Below are positions 44,780-55,661 of a DNA stretch of 64,000 nucleotides, one piece after another. Within the stretch, counting starts at the first letter, position 1. Each line of letters begins with the position of its first letter. Made by a program: the position numbers and the translations under genes. The stretch is from Endozoicomonas sp. 4G (lineage in GTDB: Bacteria > Pseudomonadota > Gammaproteobacteria > Pseudomonadales > Endozoicomonadaceae): positions 3,152,001 to 3,216,000 of the forward strand of contig NZ_CP082909.1 in assembly GCF_023822025.1 (NCBI RefSeq). The letters are read 5' to 3'. The notes beneath the pieces were generated by a model. The model saw only the letters and a program-made list of their open reading frames with translations, was not told where the DNA came from and made no database searches.

Positions 44780-46018
44780 TTAGTTAAACAGAGTCGAGAG
44801 ATAATCCAGGGGCGCATAAAACTTTTTCCACTGAGTCCAGCCGGTCTCTGATAAGCCTTCTTCCAGTGGACAGCCATAAACCGCGTAGTTTGAAAAACTA
44901 TTGATAACAGCGAAAGTCAACGCAGGCACCAGAGTGGCAATGGCTTTAATAAACGGGTTATTTGAGTTTATCTTCGAATTGCCGTACATAAGCAACGCTG
45001 TGACTACACCTGAAGTAAAGGCTCCAGCGATGGTTCCAGCTAAGGTGCCCAATTCGGCTGTTAAGGATCCGGGGCTGTCTGTGGCTACTATGGCTGCGAC
45101 TGCGGCTATTGCTGTAGCTACGGCTGCGGCTTCGGCTATGGTTGCAATTCCGGTTTCGACTCCACTTACAGTTGCGCCTGCTGCTCCGACTGCGGCTCCA
45201 GCTCCGGCTATAGCCCCGATTTGGGCTATGGATCCAGCTTCGATTCCGGCTTCTGCCTTTGCCTGTCCGTCCGTATTAATTGTGAACAGCGAAGCAATTC
45301 CAGAGAAGGTGCCCATAATTGCTGCACTGACAACAGAAGCAAGAGCCGCTTTTGCTGGCCTGAGTCCTTTATGAGTCATGGCTTCATAGACGACAGTGCC
45401 TACGATAATTCCATTAACCGCAGAAAATACTGTGTATTCCGAAGCCAAATACCATTCAGTTGCCATGCCCCTTAAGCCCATTTTTCTTAGATTGAACACC
45501 GAAATTGCACTGGCTCCAGTTCTTGATACCGCTTCGGACGCAAGGTAGGTCAAGACTGTGGCAGGTAGGTGTTCCCTCGCTTCTGTCATAGTCGCATAAA
45601 CTGTCATTCCTGCACCGGCAAAATACAGGGGTCTCCACCAGCGCTGGTCCAGGGGCCAGGGAGAGATATGTCCGGCCAGCGCCACTTCGGCGGTCGTTAT
45701 CATGGGAGCCAGCTGCATACAGAAATCCGTTTTCAATTTCTCCAGCTCCTTTGTATCCGATTCAGCCAGGTCATATGCGCTTGAAAGCCCAGCAACTGTT
45801 CCCGCTGTTTTACATACAGCCCACCATACACCCAGATTGAGCAAGGTAGACAAAGAGACTCCGGCAATCCTTTCCGTCAGCACAAGCCCGTTTTCCACCA
45901 ATACGGTGTTATTAAGAGGCTTAAGAAAATCAAAATCACTTTGTGAGGGAGGGCTGGCCTGTGCCATCGTACAAAACAAACACAAAAGTAACGGACAGAG
46001 TTTGAACACCTTTGTCAT
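44780..46018 (-). CDS. Tandem-family secreted Gly/Ala-rich protein, copy E (alanine-dominated core)
   Basis: 412 residues from ATG 46018. The core is richer in alanine than in the others (AGAGAAVGAAGATVSGVETG, then IAEAAAVATAIAAVAAIVA). It lacks the AGSFALGG motif before the tail and has GAFTSGVVTALLMYGNSK instead. The signal peptide variant is MTKVFKLCPLLLCLFCTMAQ. Head and tail stay conserved while the core drifts, as in the other copies. Confidence 0.7.
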   Translation of the reverse strand: MTKVFKLCPLLLCLFCTMAQASPPSQSDFDFLKPLNNTVLVENGLVLTERIAGVSLSTLLNLGVWWAVCKTAGTVAGLSSAYDLAESDTKELEKLKTDFCMQLAPMITTAEVALAGHISPWPLDQRWWRPLYFAGAGMTVYATMTEAREHLPATVLTYLASEAVSRTGASAISVFNLRKMGLRGMATEWYLASEYTVFSAVNGIIVGTVVYEAMTHKGLRPAKAALASVVSAAIMGTFSGIASLFTINTDGQAKAEAGIEAGSIAQIGAIAGAGAAVGAAGATVSGVETGIATIAEAAAVATAIAAVAAIVATDSPGSLTAELGTLAGTIAGAFTSGVVTALLMYGNSKINSNNPFIKAIATLVPALTFAVINSFSNYAVYGCPLEEGLSETGWTQWKKFYAPLDYLSTLFN

Positions 46019-46167
46019 AGTGATTTCCCAGATACAGTGACTGAACAGGAAATATAGATCCTAAACGGAGCTATGAATGACAATATCCTTAACTGCCCAG
46101 TGCGATATAAGACAGATATCAAATACTTTCGATGAACTGCGCCTTCAGTTGCTGACCGTTGAATCTG

Positions 46168-47388
46168 TCAGTTAAACAGAGTTGAGAGATAATCCAGGGG
46201 CTCATAGAACTTTTTCCACTGAATCCAGACGGTCTCTGAAAAACCTTCTTCCAGTGGATAGCCATACACGGCATAGTTTGAAAGACTATTGATAACGGCG
46301 AAAGTCAACGCAGGCAACAGAGTAACACCGGCTTTAATAAACGGGTTGTTTGAGGCTATCTTCGAACTGCCCAACATCAGTAAGACTGCTACTCCCCCTA
46401 AGGCGAAGGATCCAGCCAGGGCTCCGACCCCGGCTCCGACTCCGGCTCCGACTCCGACTCTGACTCCGGATAAAATTATGGTTCCGGTTCCAGTTCCGGC
46501 TCCGGCTATGGTTCCAGCTATGGCGCCATCTCCAGCTCTGGCTATAGCCCTGGCTCTGGCTATGAATACAGCTCCTGCTCCGGTTACGGCTACGGCTCCG
46601 ACTCCGGCTATGGCTCCGACCGCAGCCTGTGTCTGCCCACCCACGTCAATGGTTAACACTGAGATAATTCCCGAGAGGGTGCCCGTAATTGCGGCACTGA
46701 CAACAGAAGCAAGAGTTGCTTTTGCTGGACTTGAGCCTTTATGGGTCATGGTTTCATAGAAGACAGCGCCTGCAACAACCCCATTAATTCCAGACAATAC
46801 TGTGTATTCCGCAGCCGTATACCATTCAGCTGAAATATCTCTTACACTCATTTTTCTTAGCATAAACGCTGAAATAGCACTGGCTCCAGTTCTTGATATC
46901 GCTTCGGACGCAAGATAGATCAAGACTGCGACAGGTACCTGCTCCCTCGTTTTCGTAAAAGTGGCATAGGCTGCCATTCCTACACCGGCAACATACAGGG
47001 GTTTCCACCAGCGCTGCTCCAGAGGCCAGCGAGACACATGCCCGGCCATCGCCATTTCAGCGGTGGTTATCACGGGAGCCAGCTGCAAACAGAAATCCGT
47101 TTTCAATTTCGCCGCCTCATTTGTATCCGATTCAGCCAGATCGTGTGTGCTTGAAAGCCCGGAGACTATTTCCGCTGTTTTACATACACCCCACCATACA
47201 CCCAGGTTGAGCAGGATAGACAAAGAGACTCCAGCAATACTTCCCGTTAACTCAAGCCCGTTTTCCACCAGTGCGGTGTCATTAAATGGCTCAAGAAAAT
47301 CAAAATCATTTTGTGACGGAGGTCTGGCCTCGGCCGTCGTATAAAGCAAACACAAAAGTAACGGACACAGATTGAATAGCTTTGTCAT
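46168..47388 (-). CDS. Tandem-family secreted Gly/Ala-rich protein, copy F (first of the array)
   Basis: 406 residues from ATG 47388. The core contains charged steps not seen elsewhere (FIARARAIARAGDGAIAG) followed by VRVGVGAGVGAGVGALAG. The tail has SETVWIQWKKFYEPLDYL. Being at the upstream end, it has the longest leader (47389-47577), which matches the other leaders for about 80 bases and then diverges. Confidence 0.7.
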   Translation of the reverse strand: MTKLFNLCPLLLCLLYTTAEARPPSQNDFDFLEPFNDTALVENGLELTGSIAGVSLSILLNLGVWWGVCKTAEIVSGLSSTHDLAESDTNEAAKLKTDFCLQLAPVITTAEMAMAGHVSRWPLEQRWWKPLYVAGVGMAAYATFTKTREQVPVAVLIYLASEAISRTGASAISAFMLRKMSVRDISAEWYTAAEYTVLSGINGVVAGAVFYETMTHKGSSPAKATLASVVSAAITGTLSGIISVLTIDVGGQTQAAVGAIAGVGAVAVTGAGAVFIARARAIARAGDGAIAGTIAGAGTGTGTIILSGVRVGVGAGVGAGVGALAGSFALGGVAVLLMLGSSKIASNNPFIKAGVTLLPALTFAVINSLSNYAVYGYPLEEGFSETVWIQWKKFYEPLDYLSTLFN

Positions 47389-47613
47389 GGTGATTTCCCG
47401 GATACAACGACTGAGCAGGAAATATAGATCCTAAACGGAGCTATGAATGACAATATCCTTAACTACCCAGTGCGATATAAGACAGCTATCAAATACTTTC
47501 AATAGACTGCGCCTTCTGCGGCGGCTGAACCAGGTATTGGGCGTTTCTGTACAATCTTTCAATGTCTGCTACGCTCATTGCTCCTATCAACAAAAGGTAA
47601 TGGTGTAACAATA

Positions 47614-48150
47614 ATGGTACGCAGTATGTCATTAGATTCCAGGGTCGAGAGACTTGAATCCCATTTTGACTCACTGGATGGTGCAGTACGCAGTCTCGTC
47701 GAGATCACTCAAGAAACACATAGAATAATGCTGGAAAACCAGCGTGAAAACCGCATCAGATTTGACAAAATCGACAGGCGTTTAGCTGAACACGACAATT
47801 ATTTAAACAAAATCGACGATCGTTTGGACGAACATGACAAACGCTTTGACAATATCGACAAACGTTTGGACGAACATGACAAACGTTTTGACGAACATGA
47901 CAAACGCTTTGACAACATCGACAAACGTTTGGACGAACATGACAAACGTTTTGACGAACATGACAAACGCTTTGACAACATCGACAAACGTTTGGACGAA
48001 CATGACAAACGTTTTGACAATATCGACGAACGTTTTGACAATATCGACAAACGTTTTGACGAACACGACGAACGTTTTGACAATATTGACAAACGTTTTG
48101 ACAAAATCGAGGGCTCACTAGACATCATTGTCAAGCATCTAGAAAAATAA
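47614..48150 (+). CDS. Heptad-repeat coiled-coil protein
   Basis: ATG 47614 (MVRSMSLDSRVERLES) gives 178 residues; the longer frame starts with a TTG lacking a ribosome site. From about residue 50 to 165 the protein is an almost perfect run of seven-residue units alternating RLDEHDK, RFDEHDK, RFDNIDK. This predicts a long, highly charged coiled coil. No signal peptide. The last 12 residues (SLDIIVKHLEK) end the helix. Similar proteins are annotated only as hypothetical. It lies next to the array but in the opposite direction. Confidence 0.65.
   Translation: MVRSMSLDSRVERLESHFDSLDGAVRSLVEITQETHRIMLENQRENRIRFDKIDRRLAEHDNYLNKIDDRLDEHDKRFDNIDKRLDEHDKRFDEHDKRFDNIDKRLDEHDKRFDEHDKRFDNIDKRLDEHDKRFDNIDERFDNIDKRFDEHDERFDNIDKRFDKIEGSLDIIVKHLEK
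47765..48110 (+). repeat. 21-base tandem repeats encoding the coiled coil
   Basis: Units of GACAAACGTTTTGACGAACAT and close variants repeat about 16 times. A higher-order 63-base block (RLDEHDK-RFDEHDK-RFDNIDK) appears at least twice in near-identical form. Several other frames are open too because the unit length is a multiple of three. Confidence 0.85.
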
Positions 48151-48213
48151 CCAATCCACCTAACGAATAAGTCCAGCGATGCAGGAACTCACAGAATTTT
48201 TGTGACAAAGCCA

Positions 48214-48255
48214 ACAAAAAACCGGTGAACTCTGAGAGTATCACCGGTTTTTTTG
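48214..48255. terminator. Bidirectional terminator between the coiled-coil gene and nqrF
   Basis: AACCGGTGA (48220-48228) pairs with TCACCGGTT (48241-48249). T7 follows on the plus strand and an A-run precedes it, so it works for nqrF on the minus strand as well. Confidence 0.85.
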
Positions 48256-48307
48256 TACCGAGAGCACCTGGGCACCCTCGGGTAAACAGCTGTTTCAGAC
48301 CGCTGGA

Positions 48308-49534
48308 TTAACCACCAAAGTCGTCCAACAGAATGTTTTCAGGCTCAACACCCTGGTCTTCAAGCATCTTGATCACCGCGGCGTTCATCATGGGAGGACC
48401 ACACATGTAGAACTCACAGTCTTCAGGTGCAGCGTGCTCTTTCAGATAGTTATCGAACAGTACCTGATGGATGAAGCCGGTGTAACCTTCCCAGTTATCC
48501 TCTGGCTGAGGATCAGACAGCGCCAGATGCCAGGTAAAGTTAGGGTTATCCTCTGCCAGCTTGTCGAACTCTTCTACGTAGAAGGCTTCACGCAGGGAGC
48601 GGGCACCGTACCAGAACGAGATCTTGCGGCTAGACGACAGACGTTTGAGCTGGTCGAAGATATGGGAACGCATAGGTGCCATACCTGCACCACCGCCGAC
48701 AAAGACCATTTCGTTGTCAGTCTCTTTGGCGAAGAATTCACCGAAGGGGCCGTAAACGGTCATCTTGTCACCTGGCTTCAGGTTGAAGACGTAAGAAGAC
48801 ATCTTGCCCGGAGCAAAGTCAGTTCCCGGAGGTGGTGAAGCGATACGAATGTTGAACTTCAGGAGACCTTTCTCTTCAGGGTAGTTGGCCATGGAGTAGG
48901 CACGAATGGTCTCTTCATCCACCTTGGAAACGTACTTCCACTGGTCAAACTTGTCCCAGTCGCCACGGTACTCTTCCTGAATGTCGAAGTTCTTGTACTC
49001 AACGGTGTGAACAGGCGCTTCCAGCTGCACGTAACCACCGGCGCGGAAGTTAACGTTTTCACCTTCCGGCAGTTTCAGAACCAGCTCTTTAATGAAAGTG
49101 GCAACGTTGTCGTTGGAAACCACTTCACATTCCCACTTCTTAACGCCGAAGAGTTCTTCTTCAACTTCGATTTCCATGTCCTGCTTAACGTTCACCTGGC
49201 AGGACAGGCGCCAGCCTTCCTTCTCTTCACGTTTGGTGAAGTGAGAACGTTCGGTAGGCAGCATCTCACCGCCACCGTCGAGCACTTTACACTTGCACTG
49301 CGCACAGGTACCGCCACCACCGCAGGCCGATGGCAGGAAAACGCCGGCACCGGACAGGGTGGTCAAAAGCTTGCCACCAGCGACCGTGGTAACGGCTTTC
49401 TCAGGATCTTCGTTGATGTTGATAGTGACATCACCGGTGCTGACCAGTCGCGAGCGGGCTGCCAAAATAACCGCTACGAGCGTCAGCACGATAACGGTAA
49501 ACATGACTACGCCCAATACGATTGTAGAATCCAT
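48308..49534 (-). CDS. nqrF: Na+-translocating NADH:quinone reductase subunit F
   Basis: 408 residues. An N-terminal membrane helix ([20 protein letters not shown]) is followed by a 2Fe-2S ferredoxin domain with cysteines in [17 protein letters not shown] and LSCQVNV. A ferredoxin-reductase-type FAD/NADH module follows, with [38 protein letters not shown] and [13 protein letters not shown]. It is the entry point for electrons from NADH. Last gene of the six-gene operon, starting 15 bases after nqrE. Confidence 0.97.
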   Translation of the reverse strand: MDSTIVLGVVMFTVIVLTLVAVILAARSRLVSTGDVTININEDPEKAVTTVAGGKLLTTLSGAGVFLPSACGGGGTCAQCKCKVLDGGGEMLPTERSHFTKREEKEGWRLSCQVNVKQDMEIEVEEELFGVKKWECEVVSNDNVATFIKELVLKLPEGENVNFRAGGYVQLEAPVHTVEYKNFDIQEEYRGDWDKFDQWKYVSKVDEETIRAYSMANYPEEKGLLKFNIRIASPPPGTDFAPGKMSSYVFNLKPGDKMTVYGPFGEFFAKETDNEMVFVGGGAGMAPMRSHIFDQLKRLSSSRKISFWYGARSLREAFYVEEFDKLAEDNPNFTWHLALSDPQPEDNWEGYTGFIHQVLFDNYLKEHAAPEDCEFYMCGPPMMNAAVIKMLEDQGVEPENILLDDFGG

Positions 49535-49549
49535 ATTTACACGACCTCC

Positions 49550-50146
49550 TTACAGCTGTACGCCAGAGAATGACAGGAAGCCCAGTGACATCAGACCGAC
49601 AGTAATGAAGGTGATGCCCAGGCCACGCAGGCCCGGAGGTACGTCACTGTACTTCAGCTTTTCACGGATACCGGCCAGGGCGGCAATTGCCAGAGCCCAG
49701 CCAACGCCCGCACCTAATCCGTATACCGCCGACTCGCCCAGGTTGTAGTCACGCTCTACCATGAACAGGGAAGCACCCATGATGGCGCAGTTCACAGTAA
49801 TCAGTGGCAGGAATACACCCAGTGCGTTGTAGAGAGACGGTACAAACTTGTCCAGGAACATTTCCAGAATCTGAACCAGGGCAGCGATGACACCGATGTA
49901 GGTGATCAGGCCCAGGAAGCTCAGATCAATACCTTCTGCCAGCGCACTGCCTTTCAGAATGTTCTGATAGATCAAGTTATTAATGGGCACAGTAATGGTC
50001 AGTACGGCCACTACGGCAACACCCAGACCCAGGGCTGTTTTAACCTGCTTGGACACCGCCAGGAAGGTACACATGCCCAGGAAGAAAGCCAATGCCATGT
50101 TTTCCACGAACACTGCTTTCACAAAAAGTGAGATGAAATGTTCCAT
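49550..50146 (-). CDS. nqrE: Na+-translocating NADH:quinone reductase subunit E
   Basis: 198 residues with six predicted membrane helices, beginning [20 protein letters not shown] and containing the [14 protein letters not shown] and [12 protein letters not shown] motifs. NqrE and NqrD are homologous and hold an iron centre in the membrane. Starts 3 bases after nqrD. Confidence 0.96.
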   Translation of the reverse strand: MEHFISLFVKAVFVENMALAFFLGMCTFLAVSKQVKTALGLGVAVVAVLTITVPINNLIYQNILKGSALAEGIDLSFLGLITYIGVIAALVQILEMFLDKFVPSLYNALGVFLPLITVNCAIMGASLFMVERDYNLGESAVYGLGAGVGWALAIAALAGIREKLKYSDVPPGLRGLGITFITVGLMSLGFLSFSGVQL

Positions 50147-50149
50147 GGC

Positions 50150-50814
<665 letters not shown>

Positions 50815-50815
<1 letters not shown>

Positions 50816-51603
50816 TATGCATCCCCCGCTTTCAAATTAGTAAGGAACGGCTTGAAGCCTTCGTTGCCCATCCAGAAATGAATCAGGTTGGTCACACCAT
50901 TACTGGTCAATGTGGCACCAGACAAGCCATCTACTTTGTAAAGAGACTTAGGATCAGCCCCCCCCTTCACCAGGCCTGCTTCTACTACACCTTTGCTATC
51001 GTAGATTTTCTTACCAGGCCACTGTGCTTTCCAGGCTGGGTTGTCGACTTCACCACCGAGTCCGGGAGTTTCCTTCTGGTCGTAGAAACCAAAACCCTTG
51101 ACGGTGTTCAGGTCGCTGTCCAGGGCCAGGAAGCCGTACATGGTTGACCATAGACCATAGCCGTGTACCGGCAGAATCACGGTCTCCAGCTTGCCATTTT
51201 TCTCAATGACATAAACCTCGGCGATATCAGCCTGACGCTTGATACTGGCGATATCCTCAGCCGCGCTCAGCGCGTGGGACTCATCAGGAAGCTTGGCTGC
51301 GGTACGCTGGTCGTAGTCAGCAGTGGTCTGACCCTGTGGGGTCTTCTCGACAAACTTACCTGTTTTGAGATCCACCAGACGAGGCTGAACCTGCTTATAC
51401 AGCTCAGCCACTTCAGCATTGCTGAGTGACTTGGCGTCTTTCGCCAGACCGGAGATGCTCAGGATGTTACGCTGAACGTCCAGCTGGGCGTTGACTTCCT
51501 GCTGGGGTTTCAGGAAAACGGCCGCAGAAGACACCAGCACAGAGCACACCAGCGAGAGCAGAATCGTTACAAATAACGTTTTCTTGATACTATCGTTACC
51601 CAT
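50815..51603 (-). CDS. nqrC: Na+-translocating NADH:quinone reductase subunit C
   Basis: 262 residues. One N-terminal membrane helix ([20 protein letters not shown]) and a periplasmic domain with the FMN attachment motif [10 protein letters not shown], where the threonine carries covalent FMN added by ApbE. No apbE is in the window. Overlaps nqrB by one base. Confidence 0.96.
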
Positions 51604-52802
51604 CAGGCACGAGCCTCCCTACGCTTGATGTTGGCTTCTACCACAAAGTAGTCAATCAGCGGCGCAAACAGGTTGGCGAACAGAATAGCCAACATCATAC
51701 CCTCTGGATAAGCCGGGTTGACGGTACGAATCAGGATGACCATCACCCCGATCAGCATACCGTAATACCAGCGACCGATATTGGTCATGGAAGCGGAGAC
51801 AGGATCCGTTGTCATAAAGATCAGACCAAAAGCAAAGCCACCCATCACCATGTGCCAGTACCAAGGTGTACTGAACATCATGTTGGTCTCAGAACCAATC
51901 AGGTTAAACAAGGTTGCTGTTGCAATCATACCCAGCATAGTACCGGCAACAATTCTCCAGGAAGCGATACGGGTGATCAGCAGCACAGCGCCGCCGATAA
52001 AGATCGCCAGTGTCGAGGTCTCACCGACAGAACCCTGGATAGTTCCCAGGAAAGCGTCGAACCAGGTAATGCCATTGGTCACCACCTGATCAACACCACC
52101 CTGTTGTGCCAGGCTCAGGGCCGTGGCACCGGAGAAGCCATCAACAGCGGTCCACACCAGGTCACCGGAAATCTGTGCAGGGTAAGCAAAGAACAGGAAC
52201 GCACGACCTGTCAAAGCCGGGTTCAGGAAGTTCTTGCCAGTACCACCGAAGACTTCCTTACCGATAACAACACCGAAGGAAATACCCAGGGCTACCTGCC
52301 AGAGCGGAATGCTGGGGGGAACGATCAGGGCGAACAGGACAGAAGTAACAAAGAAACCTTCGTTGACTTCGTGACCACGAACGACAGCAAACAGTACTTC
52401 CCAGAAACCACCGACAAAGAAAGTCACGGCATAAATAGGCAGGAAGTAAACAGCGCCATAAACAAAGTTATCCCACAGGCTGGCCGGATCGTGACCCGCC
52501 AACAGGCTGATCAGGGCCCCGTGCCAGTCAGCAGGAGCTGCCAGACCACCGGCAATGGCCGTGTTAGCCTGAAAGCCGACGTTCCACATACCAAAAAACA
52601 TGGCCGGGAAAGTACAGAGCCAAACCAGACCCATCATCCGCTTCAGGTCGATCGCATCGCGAACGTGAGCAGTATTATGGGTTTTGTTAGGGGGGGTATA
52701 GAGCAGAGTATCCACTGCTTCATACAGTGCGAACCACTTCTCGTGCTTGCCACCTTTGACAAAGTGGGGCTCGAGCGTGTCGAGGAGTTTTCTAAATGCC
52801 AT
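51603..52802 (-). CDS. nqrB: Na+-translocating NADH:quinone reductase subunit B
   Basis: 399 residues with about ten membrane helices. It carries riboflavin and covalent FMN, the latter on the threonine of [10 protein letters not shown], and forms the sodium channel and quinone site. [21 protein letters not shown] and the C-terminal [20 protein letters not shown] are typical. Starts 6 bases after nqrA. Confidence 0.97.
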   Translation of the reverse strand: MAFRKLLDTLEPHFVKGGKHEKWFALYEAVDTLLYTPPNKTHNTAHVRDAIDLKRMMGLVWLCTFPAMFFGMWNVGFQANTAIAGGLAAPADWHGALISLLAGHDPASLWDNFVYGAVYFLPIYAVTFFVGGFWEVLFAVVRGHEVNEGFFVTSVLFALIVPPSIPLWQVALGISFGVVIGKEVFGGTGKNFLNPALTGRAFLFFAYPAQISGDLVWTAVDGFSGATALSLAQQGGVDQVVTNGITWFDAFLGTIQGSVGETSTLAIFIGGAVLLITRIASWRIVAGTMLGMIATATLFNLIGSETNMMFSTPWYWHMVMGGFAFGLIFMTTDPVSASMTNIGRWYYGMLIGVMVILIRTVNPAYPEGMMLAILFANLFAPLIDYFVVEANIKRREARA

Positions 52803-52808
52803 AACCTG

Positions 52809-54140
52809 TTAGCCCTCCAGCTCGATACGGGTGAGGTTGTCGCGCAGGATGGGACCGTATTCGTACTTGCCGGCACAGACGTAAGTGCACAGTGCCAGGT
52901 CGTCTTCTTCCAGTTCCAGAGCACCCAGTTTCTGAGCCATTTCCGTATCACCCACGATAATCGCACGCAGCAATTGCGTGGCCAGGATATCCAGAGGCAT
53001 GACTTCCTCGTATTGCCCCACTGGCACCATGGCACGCTCACCACCGTTGGTGGTGGTGGTGAAGTTGAGCAACCTTTTACTCAGACCGGAAGTCAGCACG
53101 TTCAGCACCGAGTGACGTTTCACCGTCGGGTTTACCCAGCCCATGAACAAACGCTCATTGCCTTCTTCCAGAACGGAAACCTGTGTGTGATAACGCCCCA
53201 GGAATGCGAAGGAGCCTTTAGCAGTACGGCCACCAAACACAGAACCAGAGATAATACGGTTATCACCTGCTTTCAGTTCACCTGCTGCCAGCTCATCAGT
53301 GCTGGCACCCAGACGAGTACGCACCAGACGAGGCTTCTCAACCTGAGGGCCTGCCAGAGCAACAACACGGTCAGTAAAGAGTTTACCAGTAGTGAACAGT
53401 TTGCCCACTGCAATGACGTCCTGGTAATTGATCTGCCAAACCGTCTTTTCAGCACTCACCGGATCCAGAAAATGAATATGAGTACTAGGCTGTCCGGCCG
53501 GATGAGGTCCGTCAAACTCTTCGGCCGTTGCGATACCGGCAGGAATACGGGCGCCAGGGGCTTTACACAGGAAGATTTTGCCACCGCTGAGCTTGCCCAG
53601 GACGCTGATGCCCTGCTCAAACACTTCAGCATGTTCACTGATGACAACTTCAGGGTTCGCTGACAGAGGATTGGTATCAATGGCTGTAACAAAGATGGAA
53701 GCCGGGCGGGAACCCAGTGCCGGCACTTTGCTGAAGGGGCGGGTGCGCAGGGCAACCCACAAGCCAGATTCATTCAGTTGCGCTTCTACCTGATCAGCAG
53801 TCAGGGTAGACAGTGCTTCAGGCTTGTGCTCAGTGAAGGTCACTTCATCGTCACCGTCAACATCAATGACTACAGACTGAAGCACCCGCTTTTCACCACG
53901 ATTAATCGCAGCAACAACACCGGCAGCAGGCGCCGTGTAGCGCACCCCCGGTGTTTTCTTGTCGGTAAAGAGCTCTTGCCCTTTCTTAACTCGATCCCCG
54001 ACAGCGACCGCCATGGTAGGTTTCATACCTACATAATCAGAGCCAACCACGGCGACAGAGCGAACTGCCCTGCCGTCCGATATGCTTTGATCAGGTGCCC
54101 CTGTAATCGGAAGATCCAGTCCCTGTTTGATTTTGATCAT
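52809..54140 (-). CDS. nqrA: Na+-translocating NADH:quinone reductase subunit A
   Basis: 443 residues, no membrane helices. [20 protein letters not shown] begins the protein; [20 protein letters not shown] and [20 protein letters not shown] follow. It is the cytoplasmic subunit of the sodium-pumping complex and first gene of nqrABCDEF. The promoter must lie in the 500 bases upstream. Confidence 0.97.
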   Translation of the reverse strand: MIKIKQGLDLPITGAPDQSISDGRAVRSVAVVGSDYVGMKPTMAVAVGDRVKKGQELFTDKKTPGVRYTAPAAGVVAAINRGEKRVLQSVVIDVDGDDEVTFTEHKPEALSTLTADQVEAQLNESGLWVALRTRPFSKVPALGSRPASIFVTAIDTNPLSANPEVVISEHAEVFEQGISVLGKLSGGKIFLCKAPGARIPAGIATAEEFDGPHPAGQPSTHIHFLDPVSAEKTVWQINYQDVIAVGKLFTTGKLFTDRVVALAGPQVEKPRLVRTRLGASTDELAAGELKAGDNRIISGSVFGGRTAKGSFAFLGRYHTQVSVLEEGNERLFMGWVNPTVKRHSVLNVLTSGLSKRLLNFTTTTNGGERAMVPVGQYEEVMPLDILATQLLRAIIVGDTEMAQKLGALELEEDDLALCTYVCAGKYEYGPILRDNLTRIELEG

Positions 54141-54641
54141 ACCTTTCGCCTAATCAATCAATTTTCAGGTCCGGAATAAACCCGCCTCTCCGGTGATAAC
54201 CGACAACTGACCAATATAACCCTGAATACCCAGCTTTTTTCCAACAGGAAGTCAGAACCCAAGCTATGATCTCCGCCTCAATCAAAAGTACAACAAAAGA
54301 CCGTACTCCGCTGGAATAAGTCTTGCCTGCAGGTGTTCTGATTCAAGCAAACTGACGGTAAACATCCCCGAGTCTCACTCTACCCGGAACCTGCCGGTCT
54401 CATGCTCAACAACACAAGCACAGCAGTCCCCTGACTGAGACTCAAGCGCAATCGCACATCAATCCATCGTTATGTGGCCGCAACGGCTCACCATTGAAAA
54501 AAAATGGTCGCGCAATTATAAAGACAGTCTCCCTGATATACCATAGGCGAATGATCGTGGAATCCCTTAACATGAAAAGCAGTTTCCATTATATTCAAAG
54601 CAGATATCGCATAACCTGAAGATCGACCAAACTGAACGAAT
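54141..54641. other. Intergenic region upstream of nqrA
   Basis: No gene or RNA pattern seen. It should hold the nqr promoter on the minus strand. The AT-rich stretch near 54490-54530 (with an A8 run and AATTATAAAG) is the most likely place, but I cannot fix the boxes. Confidence 0.4.
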
Positions 54642-55424
54642 TCAGCATGAAACCGCTTTGGGAAACAACCGGAAGAAATTTTCAGCAGTGACCTCAGCCA
54701 GTTTTTCTAGCGAAACACCTTTCAACTCCGCCACGCATTTTGCTACATCAGGCAAATAGCGAGGTTCATTAGGCTTACCCCGATAAGGAACCGGTGCCAG
54801 GTAAGGGGAGTCGGTTTCAATCAAAAGCCGGTCCAGTGGCACTTTCTTAACGACTTCTCTTAATTCAGAGGCATTCCTGAAGGTGACGATGCCTGAGATG
54901 GAGATAAAGTAGTTCAGCGCCATCGCCTCTTTCGCCATCTCCCAACTCTCTGTGAAGCAGTGCAATACCCCGGCTTTTTCCAAATCGCCGTACTGGCGTA
55001 TCAACTCAAGGGTGTCTTCCTTTGCATCCCTGGTGTGGACGATAATGGGCAGGTTTGATTGTGCAGCTGCCTGTAGGTGAATCCTGAACCGTTCCTGCTG
55101 CCTTTCTTTATTATCAGCCGAGTAGTAATAATCAAGACCGCTTTCACCGATCGCAATCACCTTTGGGTGACTGGCGTACTGCAACAGAGTTTGCAAATCA
55201 GGCTCGGCAGCCTCTTTCTCAAGGGGGTGTATGCCAACCGAGGCAAACACATCCTGATATTGTTCTGCCAGATTAACCACAGCATCGGCATGTTCCAGGT
55301 CAATCCCCACACACAGTATTCGTTCAACGCCCGCCTGCCGGGCTGCATTAAGTGCTGCTTCCAGATCACCGTCGTAGTGGTCGAGCTTGAGACGGTCGAG
55401 ATGGCAATGCGAATCGATCAACAT
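54642..55424 (-). CDS. TatD-family metal-dependent hydrolase (YcfH-like DNase)
   Basis: 260 residues of a TIM-barrel amidohydrolase. The metal ligands are visible: DSHCHLD at the N-terminus, IGESGLDYYY near residue 93, IIVHTRD near 127, LHCFTES near 153 and ETDSPYLAP near 203. E. coli YcfH and TatD are 3'-5' DNases or D-amino-acid-tRNA-linked enzymes. In many gammaproteobacteria this gene follows holB and pilZ. Here pilZ is 1.5 kb upstream with a transporter gene in between. Confidence 0.92.
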   Translation of the reverse strand: MLIDSHCHLDRLKLDHYDGDLEAALNAARQAGVERILCVGIDLEHADAVVNLAEQYQDVFASVGIHPLEKEAAEPDLQTLLQYASHPKVIAIGESGLDYYYSADNKERQQERFRIHLQAAAQSNLPIIVHTRDAKEDTLELIRQYGDLEKAGVLHCFTESWEMAKEAMALNYFISISGIVTFRNASELREVVKKVPLDRLLIETDSPYLAPVPYRGKPNEPRYLPDVAKCVAELKGVSLEKLAEVTAENFFRLFPKAVSC

Positions 55425-55661
55425 ATTCAGTCGTAATACATTCAGTAATTTTCAGATAAAGTCATCGTTGAGGATACCTTATACAGCCTCTTCTTACCTT
55501 AAACTTGCAGAATTGAGCACAATTTCATTTATTGTGTACTACTGATGCATCGAATTACATTATGCAAAACGATGAACTGAATCAGTATTTATGCCTCTTT
55601 CTTTTTAAACGACCCACGGCTAGTATTTTTGCCTCAGACCCGAACACAAAGTAACAGAAAG

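Noticed and set aside
39503-46759. Ala/Pro-rich plus-strand frames and Arg/Ser-rich minus frames across the tandem array cores.
   Set aside because: They arise from reading the same hexamer repeats in other frames; only the minus-strand frames with signal peptide, head and tail are conserved across the whole length.
47765-48110. CRISPR-like array.
   Set aside because: The repeats are contiguous 21-base coding units without spacers and encode a coiled coil.
51852-53663. 603-codon antisense frame across nqrA and nqrB.
   Set aside because: Shadow of the nqr genes, which are complete and in normal order.
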